From NCBI GenBank assembly GCA_027484725.1, contig JAIXSK010000028.1, positions 1 through 64,000 of the forward strand: a stretch of 64,000 bases of DNA, in the 5' to 3' direction. Source of the DNA: Flavobacterium sp. Its GTDB lineage: Bacteria > Bacteroidota > Bacteroidia > Flavobacteriales > Flavobacteriaceae. Within the stretch, counting starts at the first letter, position 1. Each line of letters begins with the position of its first letter. The notes beneath the pieces were generated by a model. The model did no database searches and was not told where the DNA came from. It worked only from the letters and a program-made list of their open reading frames with translations. Below, piece after piece: positions 57,147 to 64,000 of the stretch. A program made the translations under genes and the position numbers.

Positions 57147-57674
57147 ATGAAAAAAATAGGCTTGACCGTTGCCCTCTTGCTGGCCGCTATTATGGGTTGT
57201 AAAACAGGTAGCACATCTGGTAATACACAAAAATTGACGCTTAATTTTGAGTCAAAAAGCAAAAGTTCTGTCACCGGAACGGCTACTTTTATGGAGAAAA
57301 AAGGAGAAGTTACATTTACAGCCCATTTATCAGGATTAAAACCAGGCGTACATGCTATTCACATTCATGAAAAATCAGATTGCTCTGCTGCAGATGCTTC
57401 TTCAGCAGGCGGGCATTGGAATCCGACTTTTAAAAAACACGGAAAATGGGGCGTGGGTGAATACCACAAAGGCGATATTGGCAATTTTATGGCTGATGCC
57501 AAGGGCAACGGAAGCATCACGCTCAAAACCAACGAATGGTGTATAGGCTGCGGCGACCCTACCAAAGATATTTTAGGAAAAGGACTCATTGTGCACGAAG
57601 GCAGTGATGATTTTACTACGCAACCCACCGGAAATGCTGGTGCTCGTGTGGCTTGTTCAGCAATTATACAATAA
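57147..57674 (+). CDS. sodC: Cu/Zn superoxide dismutase, lipoprotein
   Basis: SodC detoxifies superoxide in the envelope. The 175-residue product has a lipobox AIMGC (Cys18). Metal ligands are visible in HAIHIHEKSDCS, GGHWNPTFKKHGKW and IVHEGSDDF, and the disulfide partner and catalytic Arg in GARVACSA. A CxxC pair in NEWCIGCGDPTKD is an additional feature. oxyR, about 5 kb away, also belongs to oxidative stress, but no regulatory link is visible. Confidence 0.95.
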   Translation: MKKIGLTVALLLAAIMGCKTGSTSGNTQKLTLNFESKSKSSVTGTATFMEKKGEVTFTAHLSGLKPGVHAIHIHEKSDCSAADASSAGGHWNPTFKKHGKWGVGEYHKGDIGNFMADAKGNGSITLKTNEWCIGCGDPTKDILGKGLIVHEGSDDFTTQPTGNAGARVACSAIIQ

Positions 57675-57681
57675 TTTTAAT

Positions 57682-58251
57682 TTGACCGAAAAACCACTTT
57701 TATACTTTAAAAATGCGCAAGAGTGGCGCGATTGGTTGCATGAAAACCATCGGGTTTATACGGGTGTTGAACTTATTTTTTACAAAGTAGACAGCGCGTT
57801 TGAAAGCATGCGTTGGGAAGAAGCCGTTCAAGTGGCCATTTGCTATGGTTGGATAGATTCTACGGTGCGCAAACTTGATGAACATCGGCGCAAGCAAGTA
57901 TTCACACCACGCAAACCCAAAAGCGTTTGGAGCAAAGTCAACAAAAACTACATTGAGCAACTATTACGCGACGGATTGATACATAAAAGCGGTTTAGCTG
58001 TGATTGAAATAGCAAAGCAAAATGGTTCTTGGGAAAGTTTGGACCCTATTGAAGATTTAAAAATCCCCGATGATTTACAAGCGGCTTTTGACCAAAATCC
58101 ATTGGCAGCGAATAACTATCACAACTTCAGCAAAACCTACCGAAAGAGTTACTTATATTGGTTGCATCAGGCCAAACGCGCAGAAACCAGAAAAACGCGC
58201 ATTGACGAAATTGTTCGGTTGTGCGCACAAAACATCAAATCGCGCGGATGA
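57682..58251 (+). CDS. YdeI/OmpD-associated family protein
   Basis: The product of about 189 residues has family landmarks WRDWLHENH, YKVDSAFESMRWEEAVQVA, CYGWIDSTVRKLDEHRRKQ, FTPRKPKSVWSKVNK and a C-terminal helical RKSYLYWLHQAKRAETRKTR. In this family the last region resembles a sugar/peptide-resistance domain, but no biochemical role is established. The start is probably TTG 57682, because the longer frame overlaps sodC and the family normally begins just before LYFKNAQEW. It follows sodC by 7 nt. Confidence 0.82.
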   Translation: MTEKPLLYFKNAQEWRDWLHENHRVYTGVELIFYKVDSAFESMRWEEAVQVAICYGWIDSTVRKLDEHRRKQVFTPRKPKSVWSKVNKNYIEQLLRDGLIHKSGLAVIEIAKQNGSWESLDPIEDLKIPDDLQAAFDQNPLAANNYHNFSKTYRKSYLYWLHQAKRAETRKTRIDEIVRLCAQNIKSRG

Positions 58252-58301
58252 TTCTTGACGTTAAATTAAAACTCTGCGCGTACGAACTGAGCAAAATAAA
58301 C

Positions 58302-58309
58302 TAGCTTTG
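58302..58309 (+). promoter_or_regulatory. Putative -7 box for the LETM1-related gene
   Basis: TAGCTTTG fits TANNTTTG and lies 18 nt before the ATG at 58328. A -33 TTG is not clear. Confidence 0.45.
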
Positions 58310-58327
58310 CACAGTAATTTTTAAGTG

Positions 58328-59530
58328 ATGATTAACCCATCGGTACACGGCTGGATTGACAAATTTTTTATCGAGTTCAAGGCGGCTCACAGCAAACCTG
58401 TCTCTGATGCTGAAATTTTCTATTTAAACATCAGAAAAACCGGATTCATCTACGGGCACATTGTTTCATTTGGACCTGACATTCAGGTAGACACATCAGG
58501 TTGGCTGAGCGATGAAATTTCAAAATTAGCGTTGCTTAACGGTTTGTTTGAAATTTATCGATTACATCAATCAGAACCTCAACCAGAAGACTTTATTCAT
58601 CAAGCCGTGCTGTTTTACAATCAGATGAATACTTCAAATTTTAATCTGATTAAAAAAGTTTTTCCTACCGCACCTACCGCAGCCGCGCTCGAAGATTTGA
58701 TTGATGAGCGCGTGCAAACCAATGACAACATCATCAGCAAAAACTTCTCGCATATTGTGACCAATGCATTGCTGTTTGTTGATTTATTGGCTTTTCAGCA
58801 TTATTTAATTGAAGGCAAAATTCCGGAAAAGTACCTTTATAAATTGGAAGATACCATTGTGAGTGTGGTGACGTTTTCACTGCGCACCAAAACGCACAAA
58901 TCAGCGCATGATGATTTATTGATCAAGCTTTTTGAAGCATCGGTGCGCTATAGTAAGTTTTCAAAAGTGAATATTCAGAACCTCGAAGCGCTTGAATTGG
59001 ATTATTACCAAAATCCGCTTGAAAAATACTACCTGATAGACATGGCCGGATTGGCGCTTTGGAGCGATGGTAAAATTGAAAATGAAGAAGCCTACTTTTT
59101 GCACACGCTAGCCGAACAAATGAATATTTCAGAAGAGTTTGTGGTTCAAAGTATTGAAGAAACAGACACTTTTATCTCACATTACAAACATGAAATCCCT
59201 TACTTTAATTATTCAAATCCGGTCAAGCATTTTTATGATCAAACCACGCAATTGGTGGTCACACTCATCAAACGCAACCGAAAACGCTTGGCCAAAGAAA
59301 TCTCACAAAGCAAAGAACTCATGGTTCTATTGGCCTACTCTACCCAACGCGATTTAAATAAAGACGAAAAAAAGAAAATCAAAAAACAATTGCTGGACAT
59401 TTGTAAATCAGTGCCTTCATTGACCATTTTTTTGATTCCGGGCGGGAGTTTGCTCTTGCCAATTTTGATCAAGTTTATTCCGCAGTTATTGCCTTCTTCT
59501 TTTAATGAAAACCTACAAGATACAGAATAA
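58328..59530 (+). CDS. LETM1-related protein with TerB-like helical region
   Basis: The 400-residue product has an N-terminal helical region, a central part (about residues 235-285) that recalls TerB-like bundles (YYLIDMAGLALWSDGKIENE, then EEAYFLHTLAEQMNISEEF), and a C-terminal piece KKIKKQLLDICKSVPSLTIF followed by GGSLLLPILIKFIPQLLPS. The last stretch matches the conserved core of LETM1-type proteins, here without a strong membrane anchor before it. Related flavobacterial proteins carry the label LETM1-related biofilm-associated protein. The role is unknown. The start ATG is preferred over the GTG directly before it. Confidence 0.75.
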   Translation: MINPSVHGWIDKFFIEFKAAHSKPVSDAEIFYLNIRKTGFIYGHIVSFGPDIQVDTSGWLSDEISKLALLNGLFEIYRLHQSEPQPEDFIHQAVLFYNQMNTSNFNLIKKVFPTAPTAAALEDLIDERVQTNDNIISKNFSHIVTNALLFVDLLAFQHYLIEGKIPEKYLYKLEDTIVSVVTFSLRTKTHKSAHDDLLIKLFEASVRYSKFSKVNIQNLEALELDYYQNPLEKYYLIDMAGLALWSDGKIENEEAYFLHTLAEQMNISEEFVVQSIEETDTFISHYKHEIPYFNYSNPVKHFYDQTTQLVVTLIKRNRKRLAKEISQSKELMVLLAYSTQRDLNKDEKKKIKKQLLDICKSVPSLTIFLIPGGSLLLPILIKFIPQLLPSSFNENLQDTE

Positions 59531-59554
59531 AAATCCGCTCATTGGCTTGTTGTT

Positions 59555-60190
59555 TTAGAATTTAAGTTGGTAGACCAAATCTAAATCTTTCTCAGAACTG
59601 ATGTTTACGTTTAGATCAGTCACATAACCCGAGTTCAAACCATAAACCCAACCATGCAAAGTCAAATCTTGACCATTGCGCCAAGCACCTTGTACAATAG
59701 AAGTTTTAGCCAAATCAAAAACTTGTTCTTTCACGTTGAGTTCAACAAAGGCATTGAATCGATCTTCTTCATTGATGATTGAATCCAGGTAAGTGTGATG
59801 CAAACGATATACGTCTTTGATGTGGCGAATCCAATTGTCAATAAGGCCAATTGATTGGTTGCCCATGGCCGCTTTGATACCGCCGCAACCGTAATGTCCG
59901 CAGACAATGATGTGTTTTACTTTGAGTACGCTTACAGCATAATCAAGCACACTCAGCATGTTCATATCAGAATGTACTACCATGTTGGCAATGTTGCGGT
60001 GAACAAATACTTCGCCGGGTTTGGCCCCGATGATTTCATTGGCCGGAACGCGACTGTCAGAACATCCAATCCACAAAAGTGGTGGTGTTTGACCTTTGGC
60101 TAAATGTTGAAAATAATTCGGATCTAATTCCAGAGATTTTTCAACCCACTCTTTATTATTGTCTAATATCTTTTTGTAAAAATCACTCAT
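59555..60190 (-). CDS. Beta-class carbonic anhydrase
   Basis: The enzyme interconverts CO2 and bicarbonate. The 211-residue product (start MSDFYKKILDNNKEW) shows the zinc-binding CSDSRVPANEI, with Cys and the Asp-Arg pair, and then HIIVCGHYGCGGIKAAM with His and Cys. The upstream extension of the frame is rejected because the family begins near residue 1 as chosen. It follows the SulP transporter gene by 64 nt, so the two are probably co-transcribed and the transporter may supply bicarbonate. Confidence 0.94.
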   Translation of the reverse strand: MSDFYKKILDNNKEWVEKSLELDPNYFQHLAKGQTPPLLWIGCSDSRVPANEIIGAKPGEVFVHRNIANMVVHSDMNMLSVLDYAVSVLKVKHIIVCGHYGCGGIKAAMGNQSIGLIDNWIRHIKDVYRLHHTYLDSIINEEDRFNAFVELNVKEQVFDLAKTSIVQGAWRNGQDLTLHGWVYGLNSGYVTDLNVNISSEKDLDLVYQLKF

Positions 60191-60254
60191 TTTTTTTGTT
60201 TTTGGATTGGTCTTTTGTGGATGATAAAAATAGTATTTATCAGGAATATTCAAT

Positions 60255-61883
60255 TTAATTATTATCGGTTTTAGATTGAGTCTTGATTGGGTTATGCTCA
60301 ATTTTGACTTTATTTAAAACATCTTCTGAATTCTCAAGTTGATAAGCCTTTTTAAAACCTTTGAGCTTCACTTTAATCTGAAGTTCTTTGGCCCTGACCG
60401 ATTTAAATTCTTTGATCAAATCTAAAATATCATGGGCTATGTATACTGTGTCTGATGCATTGATGACCACTTTAGAATTTTCTGGCAAATCATTAAGTGT
60501 TGATTTGATGGCTGCTTTATTCAAAAACGAAACTTCTTGTGCCAAATCAATGTGAATAATATCACCATCTGCATAAGCTTGTTTACTAAAACTATAAGCT
60601 CGCTTGAGGTTTCCTTTTAAAACAAAAATGACACTTATAATGAGTCCAAGTGCAACACCTTTAAGTAAATCGGTAAACACTACGGCCAACAAAGTTGCTA
60701 TAAAAGGAATAAATTGATACTTGCCACGATGCCAAAAATGTATAAATGTGGCGGGTTGCGCAAGTTTATAACCCACCAAGAGCAACACAGAAGCCAATGT
60801 TGCCAATGGAATTTTATTGAGTAAAGCCGGGATAGAAAGCACACACAACAACAACAAAAGGCCATGAATAATGGCTGACATTTTTGTCTTAGCACCGGCA
60901 TTGTTGTTGGCTGATGTTCTAACTACCACCGAAGTCATAGGCAAACCACCCAGTAATGAACTCAAAATGTTTCCAATGCCTTGGGCTTTGAGCTCAATGT
61001 TGGTATTGGTGTATCTTTTTTGGGAATCCATTCGATCAGCAGCTTCTATACACAACAAAGTTTCAATAGAAGCCACCACGGCAATGGTCAGACCAATGGT
61101 CCAAACTTTCATCTGGAACAATGCAGTAAAATCGGGCAGAATCAATATATTCTGAAAATCACTGATTGATTGCGGCACGGGTAAGCTTACCAAATGTTGC
61201 TTTTGAATAGCAAGAGAGCTCATATTTTGGACAAAAAACTCGTTGAGTAAAACGCCCAAAATAACTGCGACCAAAGCAGCCGGAATCACCTTTAACTTTT
61301 TAAGTGCAGGTATTTTATCCCATAAAATTAATACCGTCAAAGATACTACTGAAATCAAAATAGAACCCAACTGTACATAATGTAGCAAGCCGAACAAGGA
61401 CGAAAAAGTATTGCCTCCATTGGTTTGTAAAAAAGCTTCATCACCTTCAAAATCAGCATCATAACCCACCGCGTGTGGCAATTGCTTTAGAATAATGATG
61501 ATTCCGATGCCGGCCAACATTCCTTCAATAACATTGGTAGGAATATAGTTAGAAAGTGTTCCGGCTTTGAGAAAACCTAATAAAAGCTGAAGCAATCCTG
61601 CTATAAATACGGCGGTTAAAAAGATATTAAAAGCACCTAAATCAGTTATGGCCGTCAAAACAATGGCTGTAAGACCAGCAGCAGGACCGGTGACACTGAG
61701 ATGAGAGGTACTTAAATAACCTACAACAATTCCGCCTACAATGCCTGAAATAATTCCTGAAAACAAGGGTGCTCCTGATGCCATTGCTATACCTAAACAC
61801 AATGGCAAAGCCACTAAAAACACCACCAAACCCGAGGCAAAATCAGATTTGAGGTGTGCTAAAAGATTGATTTTTTTAGTCAT
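60255..61883 (-). CDS. SulP family anion transporter, bicarbonate-type candidate
   Basis: The product (542 residues, start MTKKINLLAHLKSDFASG) has about ten to twelve membrane helices, with conserved segments such as VALPLCLGIAMASGAP and GLPMTSVVVRTSANNNAGA, and a C-terminal STAS domain (from about residue 430, NSKVVINASDTVYIAHDI). SulP proteins carry sulfate, bicarbonate or other anions; the carbonic anhydrase gene directly downstream favours bicarbonate. It is preceded by a small exported protein gene on the same strand. Confidence 0.9.
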   Translation of the reverse strand: MTKKINLLAHLKSDFASGLVVFLVALPLCLGIAMASGAPLFSGIISGIVGGIVVGYLSTSHLSVTGPAAGLTAIVLTAITDLGAFNIFLTAVFIAGLLQLLLGFLKAGTLSNYIPTNVIEGMLAGIGIIIILKQLPHAVGYDADFEGDEAFLQTNGGNTFSSLFGLLHYVQLGSILISVVSLTVLILWDKIPALKKLKVIPAALVAVILGVLLNEFFVQNMSSLAIQKQHLVSLPVPQSISDFQNILILPDFTALFQMKVWTIGLTIAVVASIETLLCIEAADRMDSQKRYTNTNIELKAQGIGNILSSLLGGLPMTSVVVRTSANNNAGAKTKMSAIIHGLLLLLCVLSIPALLNKIPLATLASVLLLVGYKLAQPATFIHFWHRGKYQFIPFIATLLAVVFTDLLKGVALGLIISVIFVLKGNLKRAYSFSKQAYADGDIIHIDLAQEVSFLNKAAIKSTLNDLPENSKVVINASDTVYIAHDILDLIKEFKSVRAKELQIKVKLKGFKKAYQLENSEDVLNKVKIEHNPIKTQSKTDNN

Positions 61884-61943
61884 AATTCCTGAAATATTAA
61901 ATACATAAACGAGCCCCAATAGCGGGATCAATCATAAAAAGTA

Positions 61944-62225
61944 TTAAGTCAGTTCAGGAGGCGGAATAAAAATAGAAGACGTTAAATTGTGGTGGTCAAC
62001 AGAGTCAATTGTTAGAAATACTGTTGAAGGTTTTTTCGGAAAAAAAATCAAAACGCAATCATATGCATTTTTAATATCAGCTTTGAATTCTTTGTGAGGT
62101 TGTTCTTCTTCTGACATACTGAAGAAAAAAGTAGTATTTGAACTTTTCTCAATCAAACTTACAATGGTGGGTGTAGCGAGAAAAGTAACAAATAAAATCA
62201 GTAAGAGTTTGGCTAGAAACTTCAT
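61944..62225 (-). CDS. Small exported or membrane-anchored protein, unknown
   Basis: The 93-residue product has a hydrophobic start MKFLAKLLLILFVTFLATPT (signal peptide or anchor) and an acidic soluble part with ADIKNAYDCVLIFFPKK and a proline-rich end FIPPPEL. I recognise no family. It is 60 nt upstream of the SulP gene and divergent from oxyR, so it may be the first gene of the carbonate operon. A role as a small accessory protein is only a guess. Confidence 0.6.
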   Translation of the reverse strand: MKFLAKLLLILFVTFLATPTIVSLIEKSSNTTFFFSMSEEEQPHKEFKADIKNAYDCVLIFFPKKPSTVFLTIDSVDHHNLTSSIFIPPPELT

Positions 62226-62333
62226 TTAACAAAAATAACAGATGAAACTATTCAGTACAATAAAGTCTTAAATTTTATATAAAAATTAACAGGAGTAAGG
62301 ATATTAAAAAATGTTATAACACAAACAGAATAG

Positions 62334-62373
62334 ATTAAACTAATCGTTTTTATATTTGCATCGTATTAAACTA
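62334..62373 (+). promoter_or_regulatory. oxyR promoter with repeated ATTAAACTA
   Basis: The -7 box TATATTTG is at 62351-62358, 20 nt before the start codon. ATTAAACTA occurs at 62334-62342 and again at 62365-62373, 31 bp apart (about three helical turns), on either side of the -7 box. LysR regulators often bind such spaced sites next to their own gene. Confidence 0.5.
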
Positions 62374-62378
62374 TTTTT

Positions 62379-63320
62379 ATGACCATTACTCAACTACAGT
62401 ATGTTTTGGCAGTTGCCGAACACAGAAACTTTACACTAGCTGCCGAAAAATGTTTTGTAACTCAGCCTACACTGAGTATGCAAATTCAAAAAGTAGAAGA
62501 AGAACTCAGTATTCTTATTTTTGACCGCAGCAAAAAACCGATACAACTCACTGAAATTGGTCAAAAAATAGTGAATCAAGCCAAAAATATTGTGAACGAA
62601 GCCAATCGTATGCAAGACATTGTTGAGCAACAAAAAGGGTTTATTGGCGGAGAATTCAGATTGGGGATTATTCCAACAGTGATGCCTACTTTGCTTCCGA
62701 TGTTTCTCAATACGTTCATCAAAAAATACCCCAAAGTAAAACTGATTGTTGAAGAACTCAATACCGAAGAAATCATCATCAAACTCAAAAATGGTCATTT
62801 AGATGCTGCTATTGCTGCAACTCCGCTCATGGAAGAAAAAATCAAAGAAGTAGTGATGTATTATGAACCTTTCATGGTTTATGTTCCGACCAATCATCAA
62901 CATTTCCAAAAAGATGAACTCGAGGTGGATGATTTGAATTTAGATGAAATTTTATTGTTGCAAGACGGTCATTGCTTCAGAGACGGGATTTTAAATCTAT
63001 GCAGAAATACCAATCCAAACAAGCATACCCATTTTCAGCTAGAAAGCGGAAGTTTTGAAACTCTGATCAAATTAGCTGATGAAGGCTTAGGTATCACACT
63101 TTTACCCTACTTGCACACACTTGACTTGAATGAAAAAGACAAATTGAAACTCAAGCATTTCAAAGAACCGAAACCAGCCCGTGAAATCAGTTTGATTTAT
63201 CCAAAGACAGAATTAAAAATTCAAATTATTGATGCCTTGCGTTCAACCATTTCCGGAGTCATAAAAGGCGCTATAGTTTTTCAGAACGTAGAAATCATCA
63301 GTCCGGTATCAAAAAAATAG
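62379..63320 (+). CDS. oxyR: LysR family hydrogen peroxide sensor OxyR
   Basis: OxyR senses peroxide through a reversible disulfide and activates antioxidant genes. The 313-residue product has an N-terminal winged helix-turn-helix (ITQLQYVLAVAEHRNFTLAA) and a periplasmic-binding-protein-like effector domain. The redox pair lies in LLLQDGHCFRDGILNLCRN: Cys199 and Cys208, the same numbers and spacing as in E. coli OxyR. The motif GITLLPYL is also typical. It is divergent from the small exported protein and SulP genes. Confidence 0.93.
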   Translation: MTITQLQYVLAVAEHRNFTLAAEKCFVTQPTLSMQIQKVEEELSILIFDRSKKPIQLTEIGQKIVNQAKNIVNEANRMQDIVEQQKGFIGGEFRLGIIPTVMPTLLPMFLNTFIKKYPKVKLIVEELNTEEIIIKLKNGHLDAAIAATPLMEEKIKEVVMYYEPFMVYVPTNHQHFQKDELEVDDLNLDEILLLQDGHCFRDGILNLCRNTNPNKHTHFQLESGSFETLIKLADEGLGITLLPYLHTLDLNEKDKLKLKHFKEPKPAREISLIYPKTELKIQIIDALRSTISGVIKGAIVFQNVEIISPVSKK

Positions 63321-63347
63321 GGAGCCTTTTGGGGACTCCCTGTTTAA
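63319..63347 (+). terminator. Terminator overlapping the oxyR stop codon
   Basis: AGGGAG (63319-63324) pairs with CTCCCT (63336-63341) across an 11-nt loop, followed by GTTT. It begins inside the TAG stop. Confidence 0.65.
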
Positions 63348-63356
63348 TATAAACAA

Positions 63357-63551
63357 TTAACTGACAATACTTATAAACTGCCTTAGTTCGGGCTTCTCTG
63401 TTGTGTAGTTTTGCAACCATTTCCTCAATTGCTCTAATTCATAAGGCAATAAGTTTTTCAAAGCTTTTCGTAATTCTTTACAAAAAAGCACTGGGTCGAA
63501 GCTCACTCGCTCGAGCACCGATTTCGTGTAGTCGTAAATCATTCTAGGCAT
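63357..63551 (-). CDS. Small conserved protein, tandem paralogue 1 (64 residues)
   Basis: The start MPRMIYDYTKSVLERVSFD is preferred to the longer frame, whose extension is hydrophobic and not shared with paralogue 2. The product aligns without gaps with the 65-residue neighbour at 63699-63896, with about 39 of 64 identical residues. Shared motifs are VSFD, LFCKEL, KAL, LLPYE, EQL, WL and EKPELRQ. The pattern is that of a small cytosolic helical protein. Such proteins are widespread in Flavobacteriia, and no function is known to me. Confidence 0.72.
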   Translation of the reverse strand: MPRMIYDYTKSVLERVSFDPVLFCKELRKALKNLLPYELEQLRKWLQNYTTEKPELRQFISIVS

Positions 63552-63698
63552 AATGGTAAGATTTAGGGGTTCTCTCTGGTTGTAAATGTAAATCAAAAAA
63601 AAATTACACGCCAAAAAAAACAACGATTAAATACGTTAAAAATCGATGAAATACATAAATTTTAAAATAAAAAATGTATTTTCTTACAATAAAAACGT

Positions 63699-63896
63699 CT
63701 ATCGATTTACATAAATCAAACATTGCCTGAGTTCAGGCTTTTCAGAAGTATACTGCAACAACCATTCTGTGAGTTGTTCAATTTCATAAGGAAGTAAAAC
63801 CCTGAGCGCCTTTTCTAGTTCTTTACAAAATAAGTGTGCGTCAAAGCTCACATGCTCTAGGATATTCTTGGTAAAAACAAACATATCGCGTTTCAT
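63699..63896 (-). CDS. Small conserved protein, tandem paralogue 2 (65 residues)
   Basis: The start MKRDMFVFTKNILEHVSFD fits the paralogue. The product carries the same conserved positions (LFCKEL, LLPYE, EKPELRQ), ends VNR and has a second Cys before the C-terminus. The 147 bp between the two genes contain no clear hairpin, so each probably has its own promoter. Both are read on the minus strand and lie next to the OxyR gene. Confidence 0.75.
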   Translation of the reverse strand: MKRDMFVFTKNILEHVSFDAHLFCKELEKALRVLLPYEIEQLTEWLLQYTSEKPELRQCLIYVNR

Positions 63897-64000
63897 AGTT
63901 TGAATTTTTGACAATTGAAAAATAAAAATACAATCAAAAGCCGATGGCAATAATTAATGAAACGTTAATTGGGAAAAATTATTACTCTGATTTTACTGCG
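63897..64000. other. Right-edge sequence without a supported feature
   Basis: This AT-rich sequence upstream of the second small gene runs to the window edge. I see no gene, terminator or RNA in it. Confidence 0.5.

Overview
The window looks like a chromosomal segment of a member of the Flavobacteriaceae (Bacteroidota), most likely Flavobacterium or a close relative. The case rests on several things seen together: a fused SecDF protein, a peptidase with a type IX secretion (T9SS) C-terminal sorting domain, bacillithiol and menaquinone genes, two DUF3667 proteins, AT-rich intergenic DNA, few Shine-Dalgarno sites, and promoter boxes of the flavobacterial form TTG-N17-20-TANNTTTG. No phage, insertion sequence, CRISPR array or plasmid gene was seen. 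Most of the window is core chromosome, with one accessory-looking glycosyltransferase block.

Layout. 1-2371 (minus) is the 5' part of a large secreted repeat protein that runs off the left edge. 2567-6103 (plus) carries folE, cysS, yidD and lgt. 6537-21891 (minus) holds secDF; a gyrB-lipoprotein-mdh run; a dipeptide epimerase and asnB; and a GreA-like protein, an outer-membrane barrel and a 1005-residue TPR protein. 22046-29952 is a surface-glycan style block: a polytopic membrane protein, three family-2 glycosyltransferases, a methyltransferase, ftsE without ftsX, and two divergent GT-B type glycosyltransferases. 30103-34262 has a DUF892 protein, a DUF1801 protein and a DUF3667-M28 peptidase-alpha/beta hydrolase operon. 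A tRNA-His follows at about 34301-34376. Then come bshB1, an isochorismate synthase and a hotdog thioesterase (minus), a beta-helix-like lipoprotein, purL, an M14 carboxypeptidase and a second DUF3667 protein (plus). 45424-47956 (minus) pairs a CX5R phosphatase with an LTA-synthase-like membrane enzyme.

48096-56454 is a fatty-acid degradation region: a long-chain acyl-CoA synthetase, a small membrane protein, a MarR regulator, a fused 3-hydroxyacyl-CoA dehydrogenase/enoyl-CoA hydratase, a thiolase and an acyl-CoA dehydrogenase. Two palindromic sites upstream of marR suggest autoregulation of this operon. 56547-59530 holds an SH3-like small protein, a Cu/Zn superoxide dismutase lipoprotein, a YdeI-like protein and a LETM1-related protein. 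59555-63320 has a beta carbonic anhydrase, a SulP transporter and a small exported protein (minus), divergent from oxyR (plus). The right end carries two tandem paralogous small proteins of 64 and 65 residues.

No radically new system was proven. The most interesting unexplained items are the twin MarR-type palindromes, the overlapping head-to-head promoter boxes between two glycosyltransferase genes, two copies of a hairpin-centred interspersed repeat, terminators whose U-tracts run into the next start codon, the tandem small-protein family, and the TPR/barrel envelope module.
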